Shown here: positions 37,001 to 51,700 of the stretch, one piece after another
Numbering within the stretch: the first letter of the stretch is position 1
Layout: each line of letters starts with the position of its first letter
Translations under genes and position numbers: made by a program
The notes under the pieces: generated by a model
Told to the model about the DNA's origin: nothing
What the model saw: only the letters and a program-made list of their open reading frames with translations
The model's database searches: none
DNA from: Rhynochetos jubatus
Taxonomy: Eukaryota; Chordata; Aves; Eurypygiformes; Rhynochetidae
Assembly: GCA_027574665.1 (NCBI GenBank)
Contig: CM050690.1
Coordinates: 40,214,665-40,278,664 of the forward strand
Length of the DNA stretch: 64,000 bases
Direction of reading: 5' to 3'

Positions 37001-40000
37001 CCCTGTGTTTCTTGCCCTTCAACCAGGTCCTCTTTCTGGCTTACCCCTGTGGTTGTGTTGTTTAATGGGCCATCCTTCTTTTGCAGGAGTTGGCCCTCCA
37101 TGTCTGCTTATTCAGTAGTATTGATAAATTCTTAGGTAAGCTGCCAGCCCCCTCTCTTCCATCCTTCTCCCGCTCTTCTAACCTGCACTGTAGGCTACTG
37201 TAATCTCCATCTTCTCTCTTCTTCAGACTGTCTTCCATGAAGTCTTTCAGTGTCTGCACACAGTCACCTTTGTTTGGCAGTCACTATGTGGCCTTGCCAG
37301 TCATAGTACCACTTACTGCCGGTTCCTTACTTTGAAAAATGAAAATACTTTTCCATCCAGCATATACCAATGGTTTTCTTCTGTTCAGTTTGATGAGCCA
37401 TCACGTCTCTCTGCAACTCCATAGTCCTACTCAGAATTTTGTTCCCTTCTGATTTCATGAATGGAGTTAAAACAGAAGCTGCTAATAGTGGCTACTAATG
37501 AAGAGCAGTACTGTGGGAAGTACTGGAATTTTGTCCTTTCTTCTCCAGGCCAGTTACTTCCACCCCAAGGTCCTTTTACTCATCGTCTGAGGCAATCTTT
37601 GTATAGATGTACATATATTTTATTCAAGGTTTTAAAAGGCACAAGCTATCTATGCAAAGTCTTTCATACACAGTATTTCTCTTGTATTTTATTTCACTAA
37701 ACCACACATACCTAGTATAGAGGAGCCAAAACCTTCCTGTGCAGTAGCAGTCACCCATCCATACTCACCTGTACCCTCTGTTTGCTGGCAACAGGACCAT
37801 CCCGGCCTACTGCTTCTTGCCCTGTGCCGCCTCTTCTTCGGCAGTCACATGGCAATAGGGTGACACCTTCCCTCCCAGGAGTCTGTCTGTGGGTTTTGTG
37901 GACAGCAGCATAGGCAGAACACACAGAGCTGAGCACACCCTGCTCAACACAACACGAAAGTGGATGATGTCTTTCAGGAAGAAGAGGAACATAGGAAAAG
38001 TACCGTCTGTTTCGAACTAAATGCCCAGGAAGAACAGTTTACCAGACAGTGAAACTGTCTCCTTTACTACGACCATCTTGGCCAGCTTTTCTAATTTGCT
38101 TTTACTGGTGATATTGCAATGATAATGACCTGGCTAATAGATGACTGTGGGGCTGATACAGTCCTAAGAATTGAACTTTCCTTCAAATCCAGATGGCAGA
38201 AGAGCATCACTGAATGCATTTTCAAGCCAATTCATACTGGCTAGGATCCTATGCTGAAGGTCTGAGCAAAGTCCAAACATAAAAGCTAGATATAATATAG
38301 ACATGGTTAACAGGGATTGCCATAGCATATTTTGTAATGTATAAAATTAAAACTTTTGGGCACTCCTCACATAACATGAAAAATTTACAGAAAGGAGCCA
38401 TTAACTGCCAGTGTAAGGTAGTCAACCTGATGAAAAGGTAGCAGGAAGGAGATCAAAACAGGTAACTTACAAATTGTCTTTCAATTTCTGGGGTTTTTTT
38501 GGGGGTGGGAGGAAGCCTTATTTCTTGTCATCTTGAGTAATCTTAGATATTCAGAGCATATCCCAACGTGACTCTCCTCTCTGAATGAGCAGTGTTGGAA
38601 GAAAACAGCTAGGTGTGTCCTTGATCATTTCATTTATTGGCAAGAAAAAGTGCAACTGCTTTCAACAAAAAAAGTCTGTGAAAGAACAGGAATCGGTATC
38701 ATATGTTGTACAGTTTTACATGGCAATGCCAGCTCTTTCTGTTATGGAAACTTGATACTGTTTTTACATCTTTTGTTCCTTTATGTCTCATAACATATAC
38801 AGTGATTCTCTGTGATACTACAAAGGTCTTCTGCTATGTTTAGGGCTTACATTATCTCATCACTGTCCATTTTTCTAAGAAATTACTGCCAACCTTATTA
38901 AGGAACGTTAGTACAGCACCTGTCCTTACAGGCTGTATGCGCACAGCAAATCCACTTTGTCAAACATAAACCCGCTCATGCTACACTGCACCCCAGGTAG
39001 GGCAAACATGCGCTGTAAAGTTGGTCTGAACATGCTTCTATGACCTGAACATTAAATCTGCAGTAGATGTGAAGTATTGAGCATCAAAACCACAGAGTAA
39101 ATCTCGGGACCTCCTTCAAACTGGTATCCCAGGGTCTCTAGATAGCACTACTAGGCAGCATAGCATAGCATAAACTGATAGGTTGTTTTGCAGTCTCTCA
39201 TGCAACAGAATTTTCTTTCCTTTTCAACTAAAAATTGTTGTTGTTGTTGTTATTGGTGGGTTTCATCATTGAAATCTTGATTTCCAGAAAGGATAAGCAG
39301 TCAAAATAGGGAGCCTCTTACAAGACGAGTAGTTTAGTAACATTATAATTCTTGCAACGATATTCTTGTATAATGTCTTAATTATTGTGTTGCCCCTAAA
39401 ACAAGCTGTATTTATCAATATCAGTTATCACCTATTGATAATTTAGTGCAAATAATTAAAATAATTTAACAGGACAGAGCTGTATGAACCATATGTAAGC
39501 TGGCAAAGCATTCAGTTTGGTTGTGTGGCTCTACCCTGCAATACAGCACAGATGCTGAAATTTTATCATTTAAGACCAAATAAAATTGGCCAAGATGCAG
39601 ATTTGACTTGCAAATTTAGAAGAGTATGTATGTATAACATAATAATAGTATTGATACAGTTGTTATCAGCATCAGTGTTCGTATTATCAGTATTATTACC
39701 TTCTTGAAAATGGATGGGTGGGAAGAAATGCATGGGTTTGTGTTATGGTAAATAACAAACACACACATTCAAGAGTCAAAGATCATAGAAGACTATTAAA
39801 GACAATAAAAGCTTTATTAACTTTTTGTTTCAATTCATGGGGGTTTTTTTCAGGAACTTGGTCAGTATTGTTTCTTTTCTTTTGCCTAGAGTACATCATG
39901 AGTCACAACATAATGGGAGCATGAGTGATGTTCAAACGATAGACACTTTCTAAATCAGAGTAAATTGTGCTCCAATCAAAGGTTGGATTTTTTCTCAGCC

Positions 40001-41262
40001 TTGTGTTTTATGTAAGTATTTAAACCTGACTGCAATGACTATAAAGTACAAAAAAATCAAAATGATAAAGGATTGTGATCATTATTTCTTAAAGCAATAA
40101 ATATCCTGAAAAGGTGTAGAAGATTATGATGTCCTAGCCCTGAATATTCCCAAACCTCTTGTGAGGATCAATTTAGTTCTTCTCAGTAAGAAAAGTAACA
40201 CTGATCAGATCCTCCTTCTTTTGTGTCCAAGTGACTTTTTAATTTCTGGCTTAGTGTTTTTGTAGCCTTTGTAATACCACTGGCAAAATCTGCAGAAGGA
40301 TGATATCAGGAAGGAATTTTCCAGCTCTTCTTATTTTTCTTTAGTTTTAATGTCTGCTTTTATACATACATAGTTTAGTCTTGGTCATGCAGATGACAGC
40401 ATTTATAATCATACACTTCTCTGAGAACTTAATTATATAAATTATCCAAAGGGGTTAATACAGTGAAGCTTAAAAGGGAAAAATAAAAGTAATTTAGAGT
40501 TTTTGCCTTCTTTCTTCAACTATAAATTATTATGATAACAGAGAAAATGACTTACGGATGTCTACTGTATATGTACAGTAAGAAACATGTATCACTAAAA
40601 AGAATTTAAAATTTAATGAACTAGCTAAATATTCAAACACCATGTCCATTCATCTAGTGTCTTAGATACTCATGTTAAAGCAGCACAGAGATTCTTCTCA
40701 CAGTAGGTTTGATTTTGTGTTTTTCTACAGATACTCTTGCTCCTACACTTACAAACAGTTGTACTCCAGCCCCATATCGGAATTAAGTGTAAGTCACTTC
40801 TTCCACGATCTACAGCCCACAAAGGTAACACAAAGACTCCTTTAAGGATTGGATCTTCTTTTGCTGTTCCCTCGCACAAGTTACATGACTACAGATGCAC
40901 TGGGTCCCATGCCCATTCCCAGGAAAGCAGCAGGAGACAGGCATGTCCCCACTGTGGTCTCAAAGATAGTGCTGGAGCTCCGTTGTTCCAGTTCAGCTTT
41001 AATTTGACAACAGCAGCAGCTGTATATGGTAAAGAGAGTTATCTTTATTTTGCATCCAGATCATTAGGAGAATCTTATTAAGTAGACTATTTCTGACTAC
41101 CTTTCTATTCACAGTGAACCAGCAGAATCTGCGTTCCTCATGGGAATTTTAAAGCTACTTTTCTGGTATTTAAGCAAACAGCACAGGATTGGTTGAGACA
41201 GCATCTCACTGTAATACAGGAATTTCTTATTCTGGTAAATTCTGCTTTACTGTTTGCTTGGC

Positions 41263-41286
41263 GGGGGGGCGGGGGGTGGGGGTGGG
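41263..41286 (+). repeat. G-run cluster (potential G-quadruplex)
   Basis: Runs of 7, 6, 5 and 3 G separated by single bases (C, T, T) in AT-rich intergenic DNA. It fits the tight-loop G-quadruplex pattern. Confidence 0.8.
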
Positions 41287-44200
41287 ATGCATGTGTTTAA
41301 TTAATTGGATGCTATTTTAAGTTCCTACTGTGTATTGGCCTAGTCATGGGACTAATCTAAGTCTCTTCTCTATTGCTGTGTATCTAATGTGTAAGAGGAG
41401 CTGGAAAGAGCCAAACATTGCTTAGTAAAGCCACACAGCTCCAATAGCTGAGCTAAAGCAGCACTTGATTAAAAGGAGACTGAAGAATCCAAGGAGAACT
41501 CAGAAAAAGATTAAATACCTGTTTACTGTATGAGAGAGAGTAACAGGCCAGCGTTCCCAAACATCAGTTACACGGTTCATTTTTTCCGTTTTGTTTCTGG
41601 TCTTAGGAATATGCAGTACCAACTGCATCTAGTTGCAGTACCTTCAGAAATTAAAAGTTTTTCTTGTCCAGGTCACTGTACAACAGTGTGATGGTTAACC
41701 CTTCTTTCAGTTAACACCTTCAGCCACCCAGTCCTATCCATACTCTAGCAAAAATCTTTTACATAACCCTACCTGCTGTGCTCTACACCATGTAAGACCT
41801 CCGTTGCTGGAACAACAAATCCCAGAAGTCTCTGAGTGAGTTTCCACTTCTGGAACATGAACACAGAAATCAGTTCTTTTTTCACTTTTGAAGTGAAAGA
41901 CTGAAAAGGCAGATAAAGGTGAAGGATTCCTAGCCAAATGTTAGAGACCACGAAAGTGGTCAGAAATGCATTTGCTAATGATGTCCGTCAGGAAGACCAT
42001 ATCCTAAAAAATTAAAATGAAACCCAAAACTCTTCAATATTATCAATTTTGCTTGACATGCCATAATTCCCTCACTTCAGCTGAAACCATGTTTTCAGCT
42101 GAACGGTGGGGAATGGAATTTTTCCATCATTTTGAGAGGTGAGGGTGTATTTTCTCTCATAATCTGGCTTTCAACCAGCAAAAAGACCTGAGGGAAGAAA
42201 CTAATCCTGTTAACAGAACGAAGAACTAGTAGAGAGGAGATGTATGAGAGCCTAGAGTGAAAAAGGAGGATGGATGAAGCTTGAGAAGAGACAGGGCATA
42301 AAACTTAAATGGGGGCAGGCCAGTAAGTTTAATGGCATCTAACACCTGCAATTGTATAAATTTTGACTTCTGGATCTAGTTATCTCACAGGGAAACCCTG
42401 TTGTGAGCAGGGCTGTGGTTCCCTTAAGATCCCTGATAGGAAACAAAATGGATCGCTTGAGAGAGATATTCCAAAGAGGCAGTGTGCTTGTGCATTGTAG
42501 TTTGCCCTGCAGTCTTCCTATAAATGCATACAAAACTCACCTTTCATCAGGGCTAAAAAACAAAGTGATGCTTATGGTGATATGCAAATTATTTTCATTA
42601 AGTGAGCCACTAATTATTTTGCACAAAATGAAACACATAAACCAACATGAACTTGGCATATATGGAGAATATTTCAGGAATATTCTATTGCATTTAAGAG
42701 GTACATAATTTAACCAAGACAGATCATCTGTCATTTCCAAGCCCTCCTCTACAACCCCTTACAGCATGCGATTTCTGTGTTTTGAGGTTTCTAGTCTTGA
42801 AGCTACAAATATATTGTTATGCACTTCCTAAATCTCAGTTCACCCTCACATTTTGTAAACACAGTACCTCATTGTGAAGTCTTTGTAGATCTGAGCATCC
42901 TCACATTCCAGCTGCCTGGAACTCTATACAGTAGTGCTGAATACCACATAAAGCACCAGTCGCTTAAACAATATCTTTCCTAGAATTCTCTCAGATTTAC
43001 AGTTCACCCCTTCGGGGTCATCTGATCAACAGAACAAGAGGACAAAGACTTTCAAAATGTTTGATAAGAATAATCACTCTTCACTTTAGAAAGCAAAAAA
43101 GGATATTCAGATCCAAGTGAAACAACAAATACTCGTATCGCTAGCCTTCATTTTCTCACCAGCTCTGATGCTCATGAGATTCATATCTGTGTCACTGCAA
43201 CCTTCCACATTGTTTCTGCTGAGCTGAACTCCTTCAACACGCCTTCTTTTGGAAATACTAGTATTTCTTGACTTCTCTGTCAAGTAGCCTCATGTCCTGT
43301 TCCCTTTTAAGCAGGGTCCTTTTGTACCTACTTCTCTATGTGTTTCTAAATATGTGTACCAAAATTTTAGTAACTTAATTACATTTTCAGTAACTTTGAC
43401 TCCCCTTTCTGGAATCAGAAACCTTTACTCCCATGTACCTCTCACCCAGCTTGTAAAAAGCTGAGTCAAGGTGGACTTTGCAGCTTCAGACACAGTGTTA
43501 TTCTAAGACACTGTTCTGCAGCTGAGAGGCATTTGGACTTTTCATTGTCTCCCCTGTATGATTTACAGGAATCCAGACAGCAGGTGAGTGAATCTAGAGG
43601 CACTGAAGGATTCAATACTAAGTCAATTTAATATAACCAACAAATTCATAAATTGTACATAAATACCTAAAATACCATATTCTTACGAGTGAGTACTGTC
43701 ATTTTAAATTGTTACCACTTATGTCTGGATGCTTTTTGTTTGAAATATTCTAAATGCAGGCGTAAGCAATTCTGAGGCAGGTCAAAATGTAGACTTTATT
43801 TGATCTCTGGCCAAGGAATAAGTTTCCTGGGTTGTCTGAACACATCTCTTCAGCTGCTTTTTTGTTACTACTACAGTAAAAACACCACCAACAAAATTCT
43901 TTCCCATTATAACAGAATTCTAAGCTACCTCAAGAAATAGCACAGAAATCATCACCTATAAAAACAAAATTAAAAACAAAAGGTCAGAAGAGGAAAATGA
44001 GCTTAAGAAATTATGTGTGTAAAATAAGTTGAGGTGTACCTCAGGAACGCTGAGTAATCACAGCTCTATCTAGAATTTTTAAGATTAAGAGCTGCTCACT
44101 GTAGGCTTTATAAAGGTATGGCTGCTAAACCAGGTAGGCATATGAGTTCATAGACAGTATTTTTAAGATTAGGATAAATTTTCTTCCCTCACTTGCTTAA

Positions 44201-44569
44201 TTTCTCAACTTGTGGTTCTATAGGTGTAATAATTTTTGTAGCTGTTCAACTGAAACCCATAGGTTTCGAAGACCCACAAGACAGAATGTCTTTAAAAACA
44301 AGAGGAAAACAAGAACTAAAATATTTTTTTTTCTGTCTCATCAAACAGAGAAGAAAGATTCATTGCTTCATTTTTTTCCTCTGTTTTGGATCACTGTTTG
44401 CTAAAACCACACATAAATCTCCATTGTCAATCACCTGCAGCAGTAAAGGAATTTATCCCACCCTATCCCACGCTGAAGAATGAGATGTGGCATTCAAGAT
44501 CACATACAAAGTCTTCCTTTTCAATTTTCTTTAAAGATTAAAAAGGAAATTAGTAAATTCTTGAGACAC

Positions 44570-44653
44570 AAATTACTCAAATTAGTTAAAATTTGAGTAA
44601 TTTTAGAATTCGAGTAATTAAAGCACGTAAATTACCACCATCATTTACGTGCT
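44570..44653. repeat. Two adjacent perfect inverted repeats
   Basis: First: 14-bp arms AAATTACTCAAATT at 44570-44583 and the complement at 44590-44603, with a 6-base loop. Second: 11-bp arms AGCACGTAAAT at 44622-44632 and the complement at 44643-44653, with a 10-base loop. Between them, GAGTAATT repeats part of the first arm. No known transposon end recognised. Confidence 0.85.
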
Positions 44654-47600
44654 GTATGTTATGTTTTCCGTTTCTGTAAAACTATGAAGGCTTTGTTGTT
44701 TAGATACTGTTTACATTCGGTGTCTGTCCACTTCTGCATTAGGTATTCTTCCTTGCTTGTCTGGCTTTGTCTTCAGGGATGCACATGTAGTCATATACAC
44801 ATACATCAGGCCTTTATTGTTCTAAACTCTATAGAATCATGTATGCATATGTACATATGGCTTATAACCAAATAAACAAAGGTGCCCAAACTTAACCTAT
44901 TGACTTTTTGGCTGTGTGCATATGCTCATGCATGATTTCTAAACATATACTAGTACGCAATTATGAAATTACATTAGTCATGTAGATACCTCAGGATACC
45001 CTCGTGCTCCCAGCGGAAAATACACTAGCAGGTGAACTTTCACTTAAAATATTTGGTAATGTAGTCTCTTTCAGATGAAACATTACCACTGCATTATGGA
45101 TCTGCATTCAAAACCACGGTTAACCAGTGATCTAAATAATTTACCTTTTGGTGGAGACCCCCTGATACAGGAACAAATACCACAGTGTTAAAGTAATAGG
45201 AATTAGATTTTCAGTTGATCATGCTGACCCTCAGAACTAAATCTGAAATAGAATTTGGAGACTGAACCCAGGGAATCAAAATGCCTGCAGTGAGAGAGAC
45301 AGGAAAGACTTGTCCAGTTCCTGTATGAAAGAAATTTTGTGCTATATTTTCATACAAGTAATGTTCTTTTGTTTCATTTATATATTTTTTTAATATGTAT
45401 TTCCTGTGACAATTTGCTGTGATGTGATCTCTAATTCACTTAGGTTACAAGTTCCTTTGAGATCATGTGTACTGTCTGACCCTTACTGAAGAATCTTGAA
45501 TCATAAGAATCTGAAGTGTTAGCATTCATAAGCCAGATGCAGATAAACAGGTACCTTTCTACTGTTTTATGATATGTAAAACATCTCTAAAAATGTAAAG
45601 TCATGTAGTTTCACATATTTCAGATGTTCAGACTTCACAACGACATAGTAAAAATGCTTTTGAATAACAATATGAAAAAATGTGTTGGGCCATTTCCACA
45701 TTTACTAGCATTTTTGTATTCTGTCATCTTAAGCTGAAGAAGAAAAACATCCACACTGAAAATCACATTTGATGTATAACTAAAGTGAGGAGAAATAGGA
45801 TTTTTTTTTCTGAACGTGTGTGTGAAAGAGGCTACCTACCACAGTCATTTTAAGAGGTTTCTTTTATCAACAGCTTTGCAGCTTTAGCACAATACTAGTG
45901 TAATTCAAATTAGCTCAATAAGTGCACACAGAGCAAACTCAACAGAGGTTAAGCTAGCTGAAGAACACTGGGAAAATTAGAAACAGGTGTGATAAGCTGT
46001 CTACACTTAAAAACAACCAAATCTACTTAAGTTCATATAAAAAGATAAGTATATGACAGTAGGATTTTGCATATATGTAGTCTATATTTTTCTGTGCTAT
46101 AGCAAAAATAACAAGTAAATCTTTGAGACTCCCCTGGTGGAATAAGTAATCCCATATTACAAGTGGGAAATTTTAGAGGGAAAAAGATTTAGTGACTTTC
46201 CTAAAATACTGATGCTAATTTTGAAAATTCCAGTGTAGGATTTTTCTGTTTCCACGTCTGAGATTTTTATACTATACTACACTACAGAACTTTCTCTTGT
46301 TTAATAAACAGTTCTACTCTGTGATCCTAACTTGGCTGTAACTGATATTCCTGTCTGGAGGAACTTAAAACTAAGATGGCATTTTAAGACTGTGCTGTAT
46401 GTGCCAATATGTTGATATTTGCATGTTGTACTGCGACATCACACTTGAATGCCATCTTGCTTCATTCTAACCTCTCACTGAGGACCTACAGGTACTTGCT
46501 GATTTGCAGCATTGCCAGAGATTCAAAAACCATGCATTTCCTTTGGGGCTTTGTTACCATTTTTTTCTAATTACACTTACATGGAATCTTCTGGCAAAAC
46601 CCCACTTGGGTAGAATTTATTTTGTGCTCTTGAAGTCCTATTCATATTTGCATGATGCCATATAAAATGATAGCAAAGCAGCTAAAACCGAACTCAGCAT
46701 CTGAAATGTGAGCACTATACACTTTCACTTTATTGTCCATATTGCTAAGGCTGTATAAGTGGCTTATAACAATTACTTTTTAATGAGCATACTAAATATC
46801 TAGCCAGTCCTGTGGTATCCCAAGAGATCAGAAAAGCTCTGAGGGACCCATTACAGTCTCTTGTGTAAATAATACAAATTTAATTAATTAATAAATATTT
46901 TTAAACATTCTGATTGTGTATTAAATAGAGAAACTGAAACAGTTCCAAAGGAACCATTCTATCCTTAGACAAAAAAAATGTGCATTTTTTAATTTTCTAT
47001 AAGGCTTACATTTGCCTTAAAAAATAAAAACAAAGCTAATAAATTACATTTTAGTACCCTATTTAAAGACACTCATGGAGAGACTTAGTCTGACAAAACT
47101 CAGGAAATTCAAATGTGGAAGTAGAAACATAAATGTAAGAGGGGTGTAATTCATGCCATTATACCTGTTTGAAACAATTTGTGTGAGTTAAGGAGAGACT
47201 GCCAGCATAAACTTTGAATTTATTGGCTTTTGTTGCTTTAAATCAGACCCTTCACATTATTTAAACATAGTTTTTGTATTTAATATTCAGAGTGATAGAA
47301 CACATACATTTGACTGCAGATAGATACATAATTCATGTTGGTAGGAAGCATACCTTATAACACTTAAGTGGTTTATTAAACTTTTTTCATCTGATACGGG
47401 ATAAATTCTGTAATTGACAGCAAGTCATAGGCAGATCCTACATCTATCATATTTAAGATTACCTTATGTTATAGAAACTATTCTGCCTTGGCCTCTCAAG
47501 GGCTTTTTTTTTTTTTTTCCCCTGGAGAGAAAATATCTGAAATATGTTAATGTTGTTTAAAAATGACTTAAACCTAAACTCCTACATGAAATTAGTTTAG

Positions 47601-48714
47601 TAGTCTCAGCTTAGCCCTAGCAGACAGTTGAGTATATCAGGAAAACCACTACAGACAATTTGGCACCAGTTACTAGGACCAGCAGCCTCTGATCTAGAGA
47701 GGCCTGGCAGTGAGCCTGGGGAGGCTGAATGACCTCTTCTTTTAGGGACCATGAACTCCTGAAGTCAGAAGGGAGGTCGTATTGTGCAGGGAGGTTGTTT
47801 CTGTACTCCTTGCTCCTTCGCAAGTTCATAGCAGAATTATTTGAAATTACCCCACCTATTTGATGAGCTTGGACAGGAAGAAGGAAGTAAAGAGGATAGT
47901 CTCTCTCAGATGGTGGATTCCACTCGGATCCACTGACATCAGAATTTTCTTTCAAGTCCCCTATCATCTCTGTGATGATACTACGGACTGGCAAGGTCTT
48001 AGGGTGGAGCAGACTACAACTCGATTGTGGTGTTACGAACACTATGACATCCAACATTTATCTTCTTGTCTGCATCATAATGGATTGAAATGCTAATAGC
48101 CCGCAATAATTTGCTTGACTTTTTGCTCCTGCTGTTGACTACTGGTAGCTATAGAGTGATACTTTGGGACAGAATTTCTCATGCTAACAAGACATGCCTA
48201 AAATAAGTAGATGGGTCAGGGTGACTAAAATAGCGTAAAGGTTGTGACACACTCGTGGTTGAACCCCCGATTTTTAAAAGAATGGGTAAAGGTATATAGC
48301 CAAGTAAGCGAATACCATCTAGTCTTTTTTCTTCAACTGCTGTTATTTGTTTGTTTCTTTGGTAGTCGTGTTGCACCAGCCTGGAATAATGATAATTTAA
48401 GAAAATTTTTACTAAAACTTCTGCAAATCATGCTGTTCACCAAGACAAGTGGAACCCCGCTGCTAGGGTCTTCCCACAGTTAATATATTATTAAAGTACA
48501 TTCTGAGATTAGATTATTGTAACTTTCTTAAAGGCTTTGAATAATGCAGCTGTTAATGTTCACGTCTGAAATGCCAACTCAGATGTTAGATGATAGTGAC
48601 AATGAGAATGAGCAGAGCAGTTATACTGCAGTTGTGCTAATTCGAGCTCACTGCTCGCAAAGGTAGATCCGCTACGTTAGTAACCCTTAAGATATGTGTG
48701 AAATACTTCTGCAC

Positions 48715-48786
48715 AATCAGAGAATCAGAGAATCAATTGTTCTGGTTGGAAAAGACCTTTAAGATCATCAAGTCCAACCATCAAAT
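48715..48786 (-). mobile_element. CR1 3' end relic
   Basis: Reading leftwards it is the very end of a CR1: GGTTGGACTTGATGATCTTA, then AAGGTCTTTTCCAACCAGAA and the tail GATTCTCTGATTCTCTGATT. About 70 bp survive. It lies in the intergenic region upstream of CNTLN. Confidence 0.85.
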
Positions 48787-51700
48787 CGCAACTTCTGGAA
48801 ACTTAAAGACAGAAGAATGAGAGGGAATGTGAGCTATGATTGAGAATTCTAGTTTTTTTCCTTTGCCATTAATTAGCTCTTTTCCATTAAAAGATATGGC
48901 AGTACATATAGGTCTAGTACGGGATAAAAGAACATCACGGTTGGGGTAACCCTTTTGTTGATGGTGCTATTTGTAGCAGGTGCCTTTTTCTTCATTTTTC
49001 CTAAAAAGAAATGGCATGTTTAGAGAAAGTTCACAAGAGTTCTTTAAACAGGTTGTTACAAGCTACAAAATAAGGAAGGCTTCAAGCAAACATTGAAATG
49101 TTCACTTTGGGAGTCATTAAATGAGCAAAGCATCATGAGTACTCCTGTCTGGACATGTAATGGCGTATAGATAGCTGGCTACCTGAGTGTTTCCCATTGC
49201 ATTTGTACCAAGTTACCTTGCTACGAGGTTTTGTTTGACTAGTTCCTCATTGCATCTCTGCAGAATTGGGTTGCTCTGGTTACAATAATTCTACAATGCA
49301 TTTATTGACTTTCTTCGGTTCATGGTTTACAAGGTACAGCCATTTTCAGGGATACAGGGTTTGGATCACAGGAGAGTGAGGTGCTGTTTGGTTTTGCCTT
49401 TGTGTTTATGCTTTCAAAGGCTCTGACCCTGCATGGATATGGGGAGCAGAAGAACCTGGTATACAGCATCAACCTGGATGGCACTGTAACAAACTATTTC
49501 ATGGGCAAATAAGAACATTAATGGAAAAGTTGTTAGTGGAGCTTTAAGGCCTGATTCCACAAGGTTTAGTGACAGCAGTAATCCTTTTTCACATTAGTAA
49601 CTTTACAGACAGCAAAGATCACTCAGGAGACTAAATTTTGTGGAAGTAGGCTCAGACTTCCGGTGAACATTCATCTTGTCCATTAAAAAAGCTTCAAAAG
49701 GAGCTTGGCACTCGAGAAGTTAAGTATCTTGCGAAGAATTCAGGCTGAAAGCCTATGGAAACACTTGTTTCATTTTACTCTGCATCAATTCAAGACAATG
49801 TTCTTAATATGGGATGGGAGGGAGAAGGGTGTTGACTGTTAAATAAACCAACAGCACATTTGCATTGTGCGATTGAGCTGGTGCAATTCAATGTTGGAGT
49901 AAGGAGATTACTTGAGAAAAAGCTCTTGAATGAGGAGCCTGGTTGGCCTTCAGATATGACTGGGAAGTGGAAAGAGTAAGTGTCAGTCCAGGGAAAGATT
50001 CCAGTTGAAATAAAGAAGTTACAGTCCTACAGTCCTCAGTGAAGAAGTTACAGTCCTCAGAAAATGTGTCCAGCTGTGATGTTGCTCCTTCAGGGCACAA
50101 AGAAAAAGGGAAAACTTCAGTCTGTTATGAAAAGTGTCAGGTTTGTTATCCTCCTGGTGCAGACAATCTTTTTTGGCCCTAAAATAAGAGCTGATGTAAA
50201 GATTAAGATAATCCTCATTTCTTTTGAGAAGATAGCATAAATATTTTGCAAATAAAATATTTTTGGAAATGTTTTTTTACTATTGTAACAGCAATTCACG
50301 CAGATGATTCTTTTCCACTGGGAGGCAGAAAACAAGCTTTTTTTCATGCTCTGTCTTGCTGTTGATCCAAGAGACCTCCAAAGTAAGTGTTAGAGAAACA
50401 GACACAAATCATACAATGCATGGCAAATTTCCACTGGCACCATGCTTCATACTGATGTGTCTTGGACATAGTTTAACGACGGTAGGATCAGTTTTATGTT
50501 ATTGGCTGTTGGCCCTACTCTGAGAGGTGGTGAAAGATCTTCTTCTCTCCTCTTATTATGTCCACAAAATACTCAGCAAACCCCAGACTCCCTCTGGCCT
50601 CAACAGAAAGGCAGAAATTCAGGATGCTTATCACTTTCCAGGATTGGGCCCAGGTGGCTATGACCATCAGTTAATTTTGCTGCTTTTCAGCAGTTATGAA
50701 ATATACACCATGATACACCTTTTTTTAACAGCTGGGAAATTATGTTGTAACTAAAATTCCATCATTCAGCTTTGCATGGAAGGCATTTTGCTCTGAGAGC
50801 TGAGAGACAGTCTAAATAGGGGCTAAATGCACGCTCAGCGTAGTCATAAATGACACAGTATTTGGAGGGGTGGGATGTTGTTTTAGGACCAAGTAATTTT
50901 TTAGTGACATTCATTTTACTTTGTATCAAGCATGGGATTTTTACTGCATTTTCTGTATAAAATACAGAAACCCAGAAATGATAAGGTGTTTAATATACTT
51001 TTTGGAGTGTAATTAGGCATTCTCTCCACTCTTACCGTTCTCAGTTGGACTATAAATCGTGAGGGTTTTTCCCTTGTGAGCCAAATTCTGCTAGCTTTAC
51101 TGATGTCGATGGGCTGTTACATCAGCCTATAAGGTAATATCAGCGGGACAAATCCCTGTCTCAAATATTCTCGTCTAAATTGAAAGCAATCCTATAATCA
51201 TGCTAACACCAAAAGCAGAATTCAGCCCAGTGCTTTGAAAGCGCTAGGCAGGCAATATTTGCCCAGCAGTATTTGCCCTCAAACACTTTATTTTCTTCTT
51301 GCATTTGGAACCACAGTCCTGTGTGTGTTAACATGTCCTGTAGAATTGAATGAACAGAAAAAGACTGTGATGAGTACTGTTTACAACTTCCATTATTAGA
51401 AAAGCTCTTACCGTTCATTTCCTGCTGAAGTCAATGGAAGCTGAATGTGTTGGAAGGGAAGGTGGCACTAAGCCTCCACTAAGTTATGCTCCCATGCATT
51501 TCAAAGCACGGATGGAAAGGGGTCACAGGGAAGTTAAGGCCAGTCAACTACCACACAAGTAAGAGCTGAAGAAGATCAGGTCTCATTTCTGATTATAGTC
51601 TTAACAATGGTCTAGGACCTGGTTTTGAAGGCCTCCAACTCATTCAGAATTGAGGAATAGCAGCCCCTTTTTAAAGGTCATAGGACCTATCTAAGTTGAC

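Larger units (their letters stand above)
28276..48714. other. Intergenic DNA upstream of CNTLN, proximal
   Basis: Twenty kilobases without a supported gene or a clear CR1, which is unusually repeat-poor compared with the intron. Seen here: a small GTT microsatellite (39236-39251), a G-run cluster (41263-41286), two adjacent inverted repeats (44570-44653), a 13-bp direct duplication (33575-33600) and a GC-richer block at 30780-31740. Open frames at 36478-36921 and 47617-48057 have no recognised homology. Confidence 0.6.
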
